From Endomychus coccineus (lineage: Eukaryota; Arthropoda; Insecta; Coleoptera; Endomychidae), in the NCBI GenBank assembly GCA_958510875.1, contig OY294070.1, positions 20,079,631 to 20,143,630 on the forward strand: a stretch of DNA of 64,000 nt. Reading direction: 5' to 3'. Positions within the stretch are counted from its first letter, which is position 1. The number at the start of each line of letters is the position of its first letter. The position numbers were made by a program, and so were the translations under genes. Shown in pieces: positions 46,261 to 58,069 of this stretch. The notes below the pieces were generated by a model, which was given only the letters and a program-made list of their open reading frames with translations, was not told where the DNA came from and ran no database searches.

Positions 46261-47319
46261 ACAAAAGAACCTCTTAAACGCGGAAGGCCTTCTGATATAA
46301 GTTGTCCTGGATCCCCAAAAAAAAATCTTGGGATGAAGCAAGACCGATCTGCGATACGATGGTTATCACCTTTCGGAGTGTGATGGAAAAAAAAGATAAT
46401 TCGAGGTGTAAAATGGAAGGGTGCAAAATGAAATCACCTATGTTTTGTGCTAAATGTCAGGTGCACTTATGTTTACTTAGAAAGAGAAATTGTTTTTACA
46501 TGTTCCATTCTCTAAAATGAACTTATTTTTGCTTACGAAATTAGTTTTGAAATATTTATTTTTTCCTATAGACTGAATTTGTCCCTCTCAAGGTACAGAA
46601 CCCAAAGTGGGGGAGGTTGGGGAAAAATAGATTTTTTTGATGGAAAATATCTATTTATATCCACCGAATTATGAAAATGTGAATATTAATTTAAGTATTT
46701 TATCAGGGGTAGGTACAGTTGAAGGTTTAAAATAGAAACAATATTTTAATTTATAGCTAGACAAATCTACAGCTTCCTTTCCAAAGGGTCCACACTCACA
46801 ATACTTGTATTATGTTACTATGTATATACCACGCTCAAACCAAGAATCAATTTCCAGTTGTAATAGCATTTGGAAATATGTTAAAATACAATCCAAATAT
46901 TTTATCGCAGTAAAATTTTATTTCATAATATTAGTGAATATCAGCAACATTCTGCCAATATAATCGATAATACATTCGATACCTACGTGAGAAATGACAC
47001 AATACATCCTTATTTCGCGTGATTGCCACAAATAAGAAAGAAATAAAGAAGAAATTTATTGCATTCAGTTAAATACAAATGATTCATATAAACAATCTAA
47101 CATTGTGTTGAACCCAGACTAAAATACAATCCACAGTAATACAACATTCCGAAAATTAAATACATTATTTAATAAAGTATAAACAAGTAATTTCTAAATA
47201 CTACATAATCTTTCACGTCAATAGCAAAATAACTAATTATCTGTGTGACAGAATATTAGTGAGGATATCCAAACATCCACCAACGAAAGGTCTCTTAACC
47301 GAGCGGGTAGCTTATTGTA
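46261..47319. other. no gene recognised; AT-rich intron
   Basis: Open frames up to 46520 continue from LINE flanks and carry no family signature (KNNSRCKMEGCKMKSPMFCA is Cys-containing but short). The remainder is AT-rich. Confidence 0.4.
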
Positions 47320-47630
47320 CCATAACGCTCCGATGGTTATCAACGCTGGTGTTCCACAGGGATCTGTCTTGGCACCAACTTTGTTTCTGCTCCATATAAA
47401 CAATCTGTTGGAAGTGACCACATGTCCCCTCCACAGCTTTACAAATGATGGTACAATTCATACTGTTTTCTCATCTAGATCCCCTATACCATTCAATGCA
47501 GCCAGAGGAGCGAGAGAAAGACAGTCTTTATCTATCTCCTCTCCCAACACTCCACCGCTCGCTTACACGATGTTCTTCGAACATTATAAGGTTTCCCTCT
47601 CCTATAGTCAAAGTATAAAAAAATGACTTT
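47320..47630 (+). pseudogene. LINE RT scrap joined to reversed repeat
   Basis: The plus strand reads VINAGVPQGSVLAPTLFLLH, INNLLEVTTCPLHSFTNDGT (motif C, with FTND instead of FADD) and IPFNAARGARER. This is the same family as 35079-34696. From ~47536 the sequence becomes an inverted copy of the repeat at 32855-32940 (AACACTCCACCGCTCGCTTA...). The RT catalytic change and truncation make it inactive. Confidence 0.78.
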
Positions 47631-48339
47631 TAATTAGTTGTTCTCTCATTTGGGATTCGGTCTTGCCATGTGCAATTAAAGCAATGTCATCAGCAAAAAC
47701 ACAGAAAAATGTATCAGGAAAGCGCTGTAAACATATTAACCATATATTATCAATGAAGTAAAGCTTAAACACTTGTAAATTACTTTCGATATAATTTCAG
47801 TACACAACAAATCTTAAAATATAGGCGGCTTCTGAAACGATTATAGTTGAGTTAGCTCCTTGCTACCTCTACTCTCTCTCTGTAGTAGTGACCAATGGTG
47901 AAATGTGAACAATGTAAAGTTCGCCGCAAGTCCAACATGATTTACTCAAACAAACTACTTGGGTGCTGGTGTCTATTTCATTTATTACTCTGGTTTCAGC
48001 CATTCTTGTTTATATCTCCTCAAGAACCGAATTTTCTTTGTAGATGTTTTTGTTCGTCTCAACAATAGTCAAAACTGATATAATTTTATTTCGCGGAAGT
48101 CCGATTTTTACCTGTTACTATACTTCCCTCATACTACGTATGGTGAGGGAAGTAAAAAAGATATATACTTTGACGGCGACTAAAGTGGCGTACGGTTAAA
48201 TTTTTCATTGATTTATCCTAAAATTGATGAACTTGAATGAATAGTGGCCAATTAGATTAAGGGCCTCTAAACATGCTTATATATAGGTACACTTGTATGT
48301 GAAATTGATGGTTTAATTTTTCTTATGTCATTTTTGCAG
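47631..48339. other. end of Gbeta intron 2
   Basis: AT-rich, with a small palindrome at 48121-48154. It ends with a T-rich tract and TTTTTGCAG acceptor. No other feature seen. Confidence 0.5.
48121..48154. repeat. short palindrome, copy 2
   Basis: TACTTCCCTCA pairs with TGAGGGAAGTA across a 12-base centre that is itself nearly self-complementary (TACTACGTATGG). It is a second copy of the structure at 36291-36325. Confidence 0.75.
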
Positions 48340-48549
48340 GATGCCAGAAAGGCTGCGTGCGATACCAGCCTGGTCCAGGCTACTGCCAGTCTCGAACCCA
48401 TCGGAAGGGTGCAAATGCGGACGAGGCGAACCCTTCGAGGTCACTTGGCCAAAATATATGCCATGCATTGGGGATCCGATTCACGAAACCTCGTATCTGC
48501 CTCCCAAGATGGTAAACTCATCGTATGGGATAGTCACACCACCAATAAG
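48340..48549 (+). CDS. Gbeta13F: G-protein beta subunit, coding exon 2
   Basis: Seventy codons at phase 0: [60 protein letters not shown] and [10 protein letters not shown]. It completes the N-terminal helix and provides the first WD repeat. [15 protein letters not shown] with [12 protein letters not shown] is the near-invariant blade 1 of Gbeta. The acceptor TTTTTGCAG and the donor AAG|GTAAGA are clean. Residues are almost identical to animal Gbeta1. The differing linker after the helix ([16 protein letters not shown]) is in the variable part. Confidence 0.97.
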
Positions 48550-49149
48550 GTAAGATCTTTTATTGAAGTTTGCCCCCTTATAGATTATGTTAACTCTCCA
48601 ACCTGCTTACTGAAAAAAATTTAAGTTTATATGTTTCGTTTTATTTATTGCTCTAAAGCATCTGAGAATCTTGACGCATTATTCGCATAACTCCTTCTTT
48701 AAGTAATCAATGATGAACCCAAATCATCTTGTGGTATCACAATAACATTTTCCCACAACATAATCATCTTGAACTGAAACATGGGATCCACCAGTCACTT
48801 CCTCTACATTTTTTTGTCGTGTCAAACATAGAAAATAAAAATTACTGAACCGCTAGATAATAAACTTGAAATGCAATTGTGCGGTCATCATGACATCCAT
48901 TTGGTTGCTCAAATTATGACTTCAAAAGATGCCAATGGTATAATAGTTGGTTTTAGTGTCAGCTATCTTATGGTCGACCACAGCCGACTTTATACAAGCC
49001 GGGAAGTGAAACATGCAACTCCGCATATCTCCTTAACCGTGTCCTCCAAGAATGACATGCTAAGGGGCGAAGTCAACCTTTTCGAAATTGTATTAATATG
49101 TTTTAATATATACATCGCATTGTTTCATGATCATCATTTGAGGAAAGGA

Positions 49150-50420
49150 GGCTTCGCCTCCAAATGTACTTAGGTCACTTTTGTGCGCCCCATGGTTAGA
49201 GGCCTGTTCTATTTTAGCAGGTTTGTGGCCGCCAGAAACCCAGAATATTGCCAGCGCTGGCTTCCATGTGTTCTTCTGGTAGCAGTTTTGATTCTCCGAA
49301 GTGTGGGTGCCTGAGGAATCCTATTGCTGGGCATTCCAACAGGATGTGAGAGGCAGTTTCTTCCGCCTCTGCATTTCCTACATATAGGGTCATCTGCAAT
49401 GCCCATAGTATGAAGGTGTTTGTTAAGGCGACAGTGACCGGTTAGGATCCCAGTCATCTCTCTGATGTCGGACGACCCTCGCCTGGCCAGGGAGCCGGCT
49501 ATTTCATTTCCTTCAGCTCCACTGTGTCCAGGGACCCAGATGAGTTAAACTTTGTTTCTCCTGGCTAGTTCGGCTAGTGCATCTCTGCATTCTTGGACAA
49601 GCCTTGATGTGACTGGGTGATTTGAGAGTTCCCAGAAGCCTGACCTACCTTGAACCCATCTGTGAATCATACGAGTCCATCTGGTGGCAGTAGGGTGAGA
49701 CTTTCGATACTCCAGTCCCCTCTATCCGGGATGAGGATTTTGGGAGAAGTGAGACATACCGGGGATCACGCTATCTTGCTTCTTTTCTAGTATGGGGCAT
49801 TTAGAGATTGCCTCACTTAAAATCTCGCTGAGTGTCTACGAGAGTAGTGCATTTTGATCCAGTGACCTAGGCCCTTTAACCTATACGCCGTTCTTATGGC
49901 ATCAGTTTTTATATATAAGTGTAGGGGTTCTCGTTGGAGCCGACCTCATACCGCTCAATATACCTACGTCTGCAAGCAGCTGCAGTCGGTCCAGGGGTCG
50001 CTGGGACATACCAGTCCTTCTGCCCGATCACCACACACCGCAGCATAGGTGACCATAGGCCTGATCACATAGGTATAGATCCAAAAGAATTTTTGGCTGT
50101 AATCCCCATGTGCTGCTGAAAGCTCTTCTGCACGCCCAAAAGGACGCAGAAGTCTTCCTCACTTCATATTCGAGGTCAGTTTAGAGTCTGGGATTACTCC
50201 CAGAAACTTCACCGACGCTATGAGTTGCAGGACCTTGCCAGAGAAAGTAAACACTGGCAATGTGCCCAGCTTACGTTTCCTGGTAAACAGTACAGTTTCC
50301 GTTTTGTCAGGATTGACCCTGAGCCCCTTCGAGCCGGAAGGTGACGCCAACCAAGTCATCGGCATAGGCTTGGGCGAAAAACCCAGCCTTTTCCTGTTCC
50401 TCCAAGAGTCGCATTAACAA
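49150..50420 (-). pseudogene. LINE (RT-RNase H region-zinc tail) remnant in intron 3
   Basis: Minus strand from right to left: FAQAYADDLVGVTFRLEG (RT motif C, YADD), GLRVNPDKTETVLFTRKRKL, VKFLGVIPDSKLTSN (thumb), then a heavily shifted region where RNase H is expected, then REMTGILTGHCRLNKHLHTM-like sequence and ADDPICRKC (49457-49214). It belongs to the same family as 45170-46260; their 3' ~290 bases are nearly the same. Many stops. It fills most of the 1.97-kb Gbeta intron 3 in antisense. Confidence 0.83.
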
Positions 50421-50496
50421 CAATTGCTTACAATTTCTAGTATTCATATTTGAACATGTTCATCATCATCATCATTAGATTAATGAAGCTATATAA

Positions 50497-51199
<703 letters not shown>

Positions 51200-53030
51200 A
51201 AAATAATGGAAATTCCTAACAATTTTCCAATTCTATGATTTTAATTCTTTTACAGACACTTGTCACACCACTGAATGCATTTCACGAGGAAAAACGAAGG
51301 ACGAAAGCATTATCGCATATGTTGTTCTTCAACTGAACCTATTTTAGCAGCAAAAATGTATATTTCAAATTGAATAAAGGTGTTCATAGGTTTTTCCGAA
51401 ACAAAGGGGTAGAAATTGAGTGTCTCTTGGATTTTTTGCGCTTTGGTGTCGAGCTATAAAACTCCAAAAAAAAAATCATAATCCCTTACCATTTTCCAAT
51501 TTTAGTCTTCTCATGAGAGGCAATTGCTCTTTCTATGATTTAAATTGTTTTACAGATACATTGTCACACCACTAAATGCATTTCACGAGGAAAAACAAAG
51601 GACGAAAGCATAGTCGTACATGTTCTTCGTCAACTGAACCCATTTTACCAGCAAAAATGTATATTTCAAATTGAATACAGGTGTTGATAGGTTTTTCCGA
51701 AACTAAGGGGTAGAAATTGAGTGTCTTTTGAAGTTTCGCGCTTTGGTGTCCAGCGATATAACTCCAAAAAAAAATCATAATCCCTAGCAATTTTCCAATT
51801 TTGGTGTTCTCATGAGAAGCTACTATGATTTAAATTGTTTTACTGATACATTGTCACACCACTAAAAGCATTTCACGAGGAAAAACAAAGGACGAAAGCA
51901 TTGTCGTACATGTTCTTCCTCAAGTGAACCTATTTTAGCAGCAAAAATGTATATTTCAAATTGAATACAGGTGTTGATAGGTTTTTCCGAAACTAAGGGG
52001 TAGAAATTGAATGTCTTTTGGATTTTTGGGCTAGATAGAATCTTGCTTTTGGTGTCGAGCAATTGTCGTAATCCCTAACAATTTTACAATTTTTGTCTTC
52101 TCAGGGGAGGCAGTTGCTCTTATTATGATCTTAACTTTTTTTACAGATACTTTGTCACACCACTGAATGCATTTCACGAGGAAAAACAAAAGGCAAAAGC
52201 ATTGTCGTGCACGTTCTTCCTCAACTGAGCCAGCAAAAATATATATTTCAATTTGAATAAAGGTGTTGATAGGCTTTTCCGAAACTAAGGGGTAGCAATT
52301 GAGTGTCTTTTGGATTTTATGCGCTATATAGAATCTTGCCTTTGGTGTCTAACAACAAAACTCCTAAAAAAAAGGTGTAATCCCTAACAATTTTACAATT
52401 TTAGTCTTTTCAGGGGAATTGTCACACCACTAAATGCATTTCACGAAGAAAAACAAAAAGAACAAAAGCATTGTAGTACACGTTCTTCCTCAAGCGAGTC
52501 TATTTTACTACAAAAATGTGTATTTGAATTGAATAAACGTGTTGATAGATTTTTCCGAAACTAAGGGTTAGAAATTGAGTGTCTTTTGGATTTTTTGCGA
52601 TAGATAAAATCTTGCCTATGGTTTCGAGCAACAAAACTCATAAAAAAAATAATCGTAATCCCTAGCAATTTGACAATTTTGGACTTCTCAGGGAAGCAGT
52701 TGCTCTTATTATAATCTTAATTTTTTTACAGAACTCCAAAAAAATAATCGTAATCCCTAACAATTTTCCAATTTTAGTCTTCTCAGAGGAGACAGTTGCT
52801 CTTATTATGATCTTAATTTTTTTACAGATATGTACATTGTCACACCACTTAATGCATTTCACGAGGAAAAACAAAGGACAAAAGCATTGTCGTACACGTT
52901 CTTCCTCAACTGAGTCTATTTTCCCAGCAAAAATGTATATTTCAAATTGTATAAACGTGTTGATAGGTTTTTCCGAAAATAAGGGGTGGAAATTGGATTT
53001 TGGATTTTTTTGTGCTAGATAGAATCTTGT
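51200..53030. repeat. ~300-bp tandem repeat array, six copies
   Basis: TTGTCACACCACT marks copies at 51260, 51561, 51851, 52152, 52419 and 52837 (spacings 301, 290, 301, 267, 418). Each copy carries CATTTCACGAGGAAAAACAA, a GCAAAAATGTATATTTCAAA stretch and TAGGTTTTTCCGAAACTAAG. The long last spacing holds an extra partial duplication (CCCTAACAATTTTCCAATTT repeated). Minus frames of 66-76 codons recur with the repeat and are not evidence of a gene, because their ends shift with copy-specific stops. Intronic minisatellite. Confidence 0.92.
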
Positions 53031-53349
53031 TCTATAAAATGGTAGGAATTGAATTTATACCATTGCTTAATGTTCCTACGCCGTTTTGAACATTCCCTGC
53101 ATGGTTACCTACTATTGGAACGATACGGGGAAAAACTATTCTAAAAGACTATAACTTATTTTCCGTGTAAAATAGATTTCAATCTTGATATTTAATGATT
53201 AATTTTTCCAGCGTTAAACCTATGTAGGTATTCTTTTCTCATAAGAAGAATCCGGTTTGTACAATAGTGGAGTCAATCTAGGATAATTTATGGCGAGGTT
53301 GGGGAATAGCGATCCATGGGAAATTGTTTTTGCTCTAATCTGATTTTTC

Positions 53350-53990
53350 ACTGTTATTCTTCTTTATATGTGCAACATGTTCTTTATAACGAGCTAAAAC
53401 GTTTCTTCTAGTTTGACCCACATAGCATTTTGAACACGTTCACAATCGATTTTGTAAATTCCGGTTTTGTCGAAATCGAGAACTTTATCAAAGGTATTGC
53501 ATAAACGGTTTTTTCGCTTATTCTTGCATCTATAAATGGGATTTATTGCAAACTTTGAAAATATATTCTGGAATCTATTGATTACTGAGGAATGTCATTG
53601 AATTATTTAAAAGTAATGACTCTAATTTGGTTAGTGTTTGGCTAGAAATAAGCTATAAATATTGACCCAGATGGGTAGAGTGGCTATCCCATTGCACATC
53701 CGCTTGTTTGCTCATAGACATTTTTGTTGAATGTGAAATAATTTTGGTCCATTCATAAATATGTAAGGATCAAATATTTTGAACAGTTTGTATCGGGATA
53801 TTAATATTTGAAAGCCATCCATTTCTTCAGAACGTTTATCGACTCTGGGATTGGGGTATTTGTAAATAGTGTAACAACATCATATGAAACTAGGGTATCA
53901 CCAGGCTCAAGTTTAAGATCCTTCAATGTTGCAAGTGGTCCCAAAGATTTTTTTGCAAAATTGTGAGGGGGGTAAGTTGCTAAATTCCTT
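53350..53990 (-). pseudogene. Penelope-like element remnant, internally deleted
   Basis: Minus strand from 53990: SYDVVTLFTNTPIPES-like sequence (the DVVSLFTNVP palm box of Penelope RT), LKKWMAFKY-like sequence, then KQADVQWDSHSTHL (a shifted version of the KQTSGCAMGSPLS box), then a jump to FAINPIYRCKNKRKNRLCNT, FDKVLDFDKTGIYKIDCERV and ending in MWVKLEE, the start of the GIY-YIG domain. It parallels the copy at 28200-29240 but lacks the YVDD region. Stops and shifts disable it. Confidence 0.78.
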
Positions 53991-54175
53991 CACTAACCAT
54001 TTTGCCCTCGCCATGTTTTTCTGTAATTTTAATTGAATGTTAAATGTCTTATGGGCATACTCATGGCTCTATTTTAGGACAGCTTTTTTATGTACTTGCG
54101 TCATTGTACTGAAATCGACCTGTTATGATAGAACTAATCCTAGTCATATATTTGATACATTTCTGCGTGTTCCAG

Positions 54176-54547
54176 GTCATACAGGAGACGTAATGTCGTT
54201 ATCCTTAGCGCCAGATATGCGTACGTTCGTATCGGGTGCCTGTGACGCATCGGCAAAAATGTGGGACATCAGAGACGGTGTGTGCAAACAGACCTTCCCC
54301 GGCCACGAGTCTGATATTAACGCGGTAACGTTCTTCCCCAACGGTTACGCCTTTGCAACAGGAAGCGACGATGCCACATGTCGATTGTTCGATATCAGGG
54401 CGGACCAGGAATTGGCCATGTACAGTCACGATAACATCATCTGCGGCATAACCAGTGTAGCATTTAGTAAATCTGGCCGTCTTTTACTAGCAGGTTATGA
54501 CGATTTCAACTGCAACGTATGGGATTCTATGAAAACAGAAAGAGCAG
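54176..54547 (+). CDS. Gbeta13F: G-protein beta subunit, coding exon 4
   Basis: After TTCCAG the sequence reads [101 protein letters not shown] and [20 protein letters not shown]. It supplies blades 4 to 6 and the start of 7. It ends GCAG|GTAATT at phase 1 after about 305 residues. The expected last exon (AGHDNRVSCLGV...WN) was looked for down to 64000 on the plus strand and not found, so the gene continues beyond the window through an intron of at least 9.4 kb. Confidence 0.97.
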
Positions 54548-54983
54548 GTAATTATATTTTTATTTTAATTGCTAATCAACTGTATGTGAAATTTATGAAC
54601 TGAAAAGAACCAGTAGATGAACATTTATATGTTGAAACGTGTAAGTTTTGCGATCCGCCTTCGAAGTCAACGCTAGCTTCTAGATACGGCCCCAAGTCAA
54701 TTTCTAGGAAGGGTAGAGGGTACATTTGTTATACTCTTCCGTTAGCTAATTTCATCTTTTAAATGGTTACTAACGACACTCGTATTGAAACTACGAAACG
54801 CCCAAACTCTAAATATATAAACGACGTGCACGTTAAGAAAGAAATGACGTTCATAGTTCAAGATCACCCATTGTTGTCAGATCGGGCAGGTTTTCATGTT
54901 TTAAAATATAAATAGCCATTTGATACAATAAACTGCGTTGCAAACAAATTTACGCGTTATTTACTTATTAAATGAAATAATAA
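54548..54983. other. start of the last visible Gbeta intron
   Basis: AT-rich with one slightly GC-richer patch at 54650-54720. No feature supported. Confidence 0.45.
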
Positions 54984-55120
54984 TAGTATATATTATACAC
55001 CAAGGTGTTGAAGACAATTATTTTCGACCGAGCATCAAGATTATTTCGCGAGGGGCTTTGCCCCGAGCGGAATAAGGTGCGAGGTCTATAAATGTCTTCA
55101 ACACCGTGGTGTATATACTA
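54984..55120. repeat. 137-bp imperfect palindrome with GGGGC-TTT-GCCCC centre
   Basis: Left arm 54984-55016 (TAGTATATATTATACACCAA...GTTGAAGACA) pairs with 55093-55120 (TGTCTTCAACACC...TATATACTA). Inner sequences CGACCGAG and GCGAGGTCT continue the pairing to a GAGGGGCTTTGCCCCGAG core. It is followed six bases later by CCACTACTAGC (55127). Confidence 0.8.
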
Positions 55121-55975
55121 TTTTGTCCACTACTAGCCAAATTTAAGGCAAAAAATAAAAATAAAAAATTTTCTTGTAAAAATCACGTAGCACAGGAAAG
55201 CAAATTCGCCTTTCGACTAATAAAACATAAATCAAGTAGTCTGATGCAGATTGACATTTCCACTCATAGGTTAGATATTATATATAGGAGATAGATAGGC
55301 AACTCACTGCATAAAACTTTGATGCTGATCGTAGCGCCACGGTGAGTGGTGTAAGAAATATATTGGATTTGCGGGTAATTTGAAATACGGATTTGGTGTT
55401 CCCTATGTGAATTGACTTTTAAAATATGAGGAATAGTTGATTAAAATTTGTTTTGCGTTATTCTACATATTTTTAAAACTTACCCATTTAAAGTCCGTTA
55501 TTTTTATCTTGAAGTAAATTTATATCACTTAATATTTCACTCATATCTCATCAATTCTTAGATATTGATGAACTGAAGTGACAACATATAAATTTGTAGA
55601 ATGTGTGAAATAAGTAAATCACAGACACAGATAGAAAACGACTTAGAAAGACCTGAAAGTGTCATTATTCGTAAGGAATTCTGAAAGATTATTCAGCCGA
55701 CTTATACTCCATAGGAACAAGCAAAAGTTAGCGGAATTAAACACATTTATGGATTAGTTTATTTTTATATTCTAGACAGGTATAAAATAATCTATAATAA
55801 CTTTCGTCTCAACATTTGAATTCGAACATATTCAAGTTCTTGACTAGCGTAATAAAGTTTCATATATACAGTTGTGAAATTTTCAATGATGAATAAATTT
55901 CATTTTATGAAATGGACAACTGGGAAAGTGAATTGTACATAAATTTTATTTATTACATATTGATATTATATATTC
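55121..55975. other. flank of the THAP gene; no gene recognised
   Basis: CCACTACTAG at 55127-55136, then AT-rich sequence. The end nearest the THAP gene contains its polyadenylation signal (minus-strand AATAAA at ~55950). Confidence 0.45.
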
Positions 55976-56970
55976 TCACACTGCCATTGCGAACTTCAGT
56001 CTTTTTTTTCTGAGGATAATTCCACATCGAGGCGTTTTGCAGTCCTCTTGAAACTAGAAGCAATCTTATGTAGTTTCCTTGCTTCAGGTGTTAACTCTGC
56101 TACAAATCTAGTTTTAATGGTTTTCATCAAGTTAACTCGATATCGTAAATCTATAAAGATAGAAGGTATTAAAATCTACAAACCATTTAAACTTGATTTT
56201 GCAAGGAAGACAAAAAACAGATTCGAATGGATCAATATTCCTTACCTCTTCTACTCTTAGGAGTATGAATGGATGCAGGTACCTCACAAATAGGTGCGAT
56301 GGGTGATGTGGCTTTTGGTAAATCAAAAAAATTCTCACTTCCATATTTGTAGGTATCTGGAACGAAGAATCAGTTTTATTATGTGTTAATCATGAAGTTA
56401 TAGAAGTATTTGGTAATAACGGAACATTATTAAAATTTTATTAATCTTTGGAATTGCAAATCTTACCCTCAACTGATGATGGTCTAGGTAAATTCTAATC
56501 ATCAGCAGTCATTTCCTGCAAACATGTATTAGATGTTGCTAGAAGTTCTCCTATAAAAAGTAATAGTTATTCAGGTTCAAATTACAATTCCTTTATTCAA
56601 ATGGAATAAATTTGTGAAATTATATTTCACTTAACCTACCATGGACAGAAGGCATATTTTGAGAAGGTATGCTTCCATATTTACGATTAGAACCTCTACG
56701 TTCTCGACCATCAATAATCTTTGTGGATGCTTCAAAATGTACATCACAACACCCTATAGGACTTGCGAATATCCTCCAGAGACTTTTGTTCCAATTTAAC
56801 ATTTTGAATCTTCTCAACCCATATAGAGCATAGCTTTGATTTTAATTAAATTAATAAGTAAATATAACTAGTTTCTAACTTGACTTTACCTAATCTTCCT
56901 TTGGAAAGCGATGCATTTTAGAGTTTTTAGAACTGTGCTTGCACAGGGGTACACAACACGAAAATCCCAC
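55976..56970 (-). pseudogene. THAP zinc-finger gene, five exons, two lesions
   Basis: Exon 1 (56970-56890) reads GFSCCVPLCKHSSKNSKMHR and FPKED: the first two cysteines and HRFP of a THAP domain. Exon 2 (~56812-56640) gives RFKMLNWNKSLW and CCDVHFEASTKIIDGRERRG, the C-x2-H-F half of the C2CH finger, then NMPSVHG. Exon 3 (56550-56467), exon 4 (56356-56246; YKYGSENFFDLPKATSPIAP) and exon 5 (56150-55976) follow. Exon 5 is a lysine/arginine-rich helix (LRYRVNLMKTIKTRF, KLHKIASSFKRTAKRLDVEL) typical of the coiled coil after THAP domains. Junctions 2-5 are all G|phase-1 with good GT/AG. Lesions: an extra base making TAG at the end of exon 1, a TAG within exon 3, and no ATG before exon 1. THAP domains bind DNA and occur in host regulators and in P/Kolobok-type transposons. 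Confidence 0.72.
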
Positions 56971-57275
56971 GTTAATTTAATGCAAATGAAGCAATAAAAT
57001 GCCCAAATAAACACAATACTAAAAGGACAACACCAAGAACGTAATATAACCTAGCACAGCACTGCGTCAATTAACTAACAAAAAACAAAACAACAATGGC
57101 TACCGGGTTTTCCGTTTCCTTCTCTCTCTTTTGCTTTTAGTTCTTTGTCATCTCACCGGTGTAAGAAAGTAGGGGAAAGTGACGAAGTTTATCATAAGAG
57201 TTACCTACCCGTGTTTCCACTAATAACAACTTATTTTCAAACGTTTGTAATTATCGTATTTGGGTGTCTTTTTAA

Positions 57276-57467
57276 ATGGATATGTTAGAAATTAATTGCA
57301 CACCGCCTGAAATGCGGGAAGTTGCAGAGCAATTAAATGCCGAACTACTGCCCCAAAAATCTAAAAGCGTGTATTTGAAAACTTACGAAACTTTTCAACA
57401 TTGGTGTGTAAGGAAAGGCGCTGCTGGAATTAGTGAAAACGTACTTCTAGCGTATTTCATTTTGTAG
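57276..57467 (+). CDS. tyrosine-recombinase-like (Crypton-type) N-terminal ORF
   Basis: ATG at 57276: MDMLEINCTPPEMREVAEQL, then NAELLPQKSKSVYLKTYETF, QHWCVRKGAAGISENVLLAY and FIL followed by a stop. The segment LLPxKSxxxYxxxYxxFxxWC...SENVLLAYF is the helical core-binding (SAM-like) domain found at the start of Crypton/DUF3504-type tyrosine recombinases in insects. The catalytic domain is absent downstream, so this is either a first exon whose partners I cannot find or a truncated copy. It is transcribed away from the THAP gene with ~305 bp between the starts. An intact, sensible frame right after a plausible AT-rich leader argues against chance. Confidence 0.5.
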   Translation: MDMLEINCTPPEMREVAEQLNAELLPQKSKSVYLKTYETFQHWCVRKGAAGISENVLLAYFIL

Positions 57468-57717
57468 TTGCGGAATGTCATCGATATCGATGTCATCAGT
57501 CAGTATTGGTTGAGCGCGAATTTTAAACTAATGGCATTTTTTTATTCAAATAATTTTATCCTGTTAGGTAATTTCAAGCAGCAAATACGTTAAAGACAAT
57601 CTCCTGGGTATACAAAATTACGTTGCACAAGTTTTTATTAAACAACTATCCCTGGATTCTCAAAACATTTGAGTTTGTTCATTATTAACCTAGGTCAACA
57701 ATAGAAAAAATTATTAA

Positions 57718-57790
57718 CCACTACTAGAGAAATTCAACTTCTCAGCAGGCTAGGAGATGCAATAATTATCAACTTCACAGCTAGTAGTGG
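57718..57790. repeat. hairpin bounded by CCACTACTAG / CTAGTAGTGG
   Basis: Perfect 10-base arms at 57718-57727 and 57781-57790 enclose 53 bases with a partly self-complementary middle (CTCAGCAGGCTAGGAG). The same 10-mer is at 55127-55136, so 55127 and 57781-57790 are also inverted ends around the THAP/recombinase pair. Confidence 0.7.
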
Positions 57791-58069
57791 AAAAAAGTTT
57801 ATTTTAAATGTATTTCTTGAACTGTTGTTTGAAGTAAGAAAATACCTACTTACTAGTTCTGCTTGCATCGAATCCAAAGTCGATAGCTAGATGTTTATTT
57901 GACAACTTTTGTTACATTACATAACAATGTAGCAAGTCATACATAAGCTGCGAATTCTAGCTTAGAAACAATAAAAAATATCAAAAACAAATCAGAAATA
58001 CAATAAACGGTAAGAAAAAAGGTAAAAGAAAGAAAAAAACACAACATACATCACCGTCAATGTTAACTA
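57791..58069. other. AT-rich spacer before LINE 3' end
   Basis: Includes an A-rich purine stretch at 58010-58040 that could be the end of the following minus-strand LINE. No gene. Confidence 0.4.

Noticed and set aside
51572..53022. Recurrent minus frames (NFYPLVSEKPINTCIQFEIY) suggesting a small gene family
   Set aside because: They arise from the ~300-bp tandem repeat; frame ends vary with copy-specific stops and no family is recognisable.
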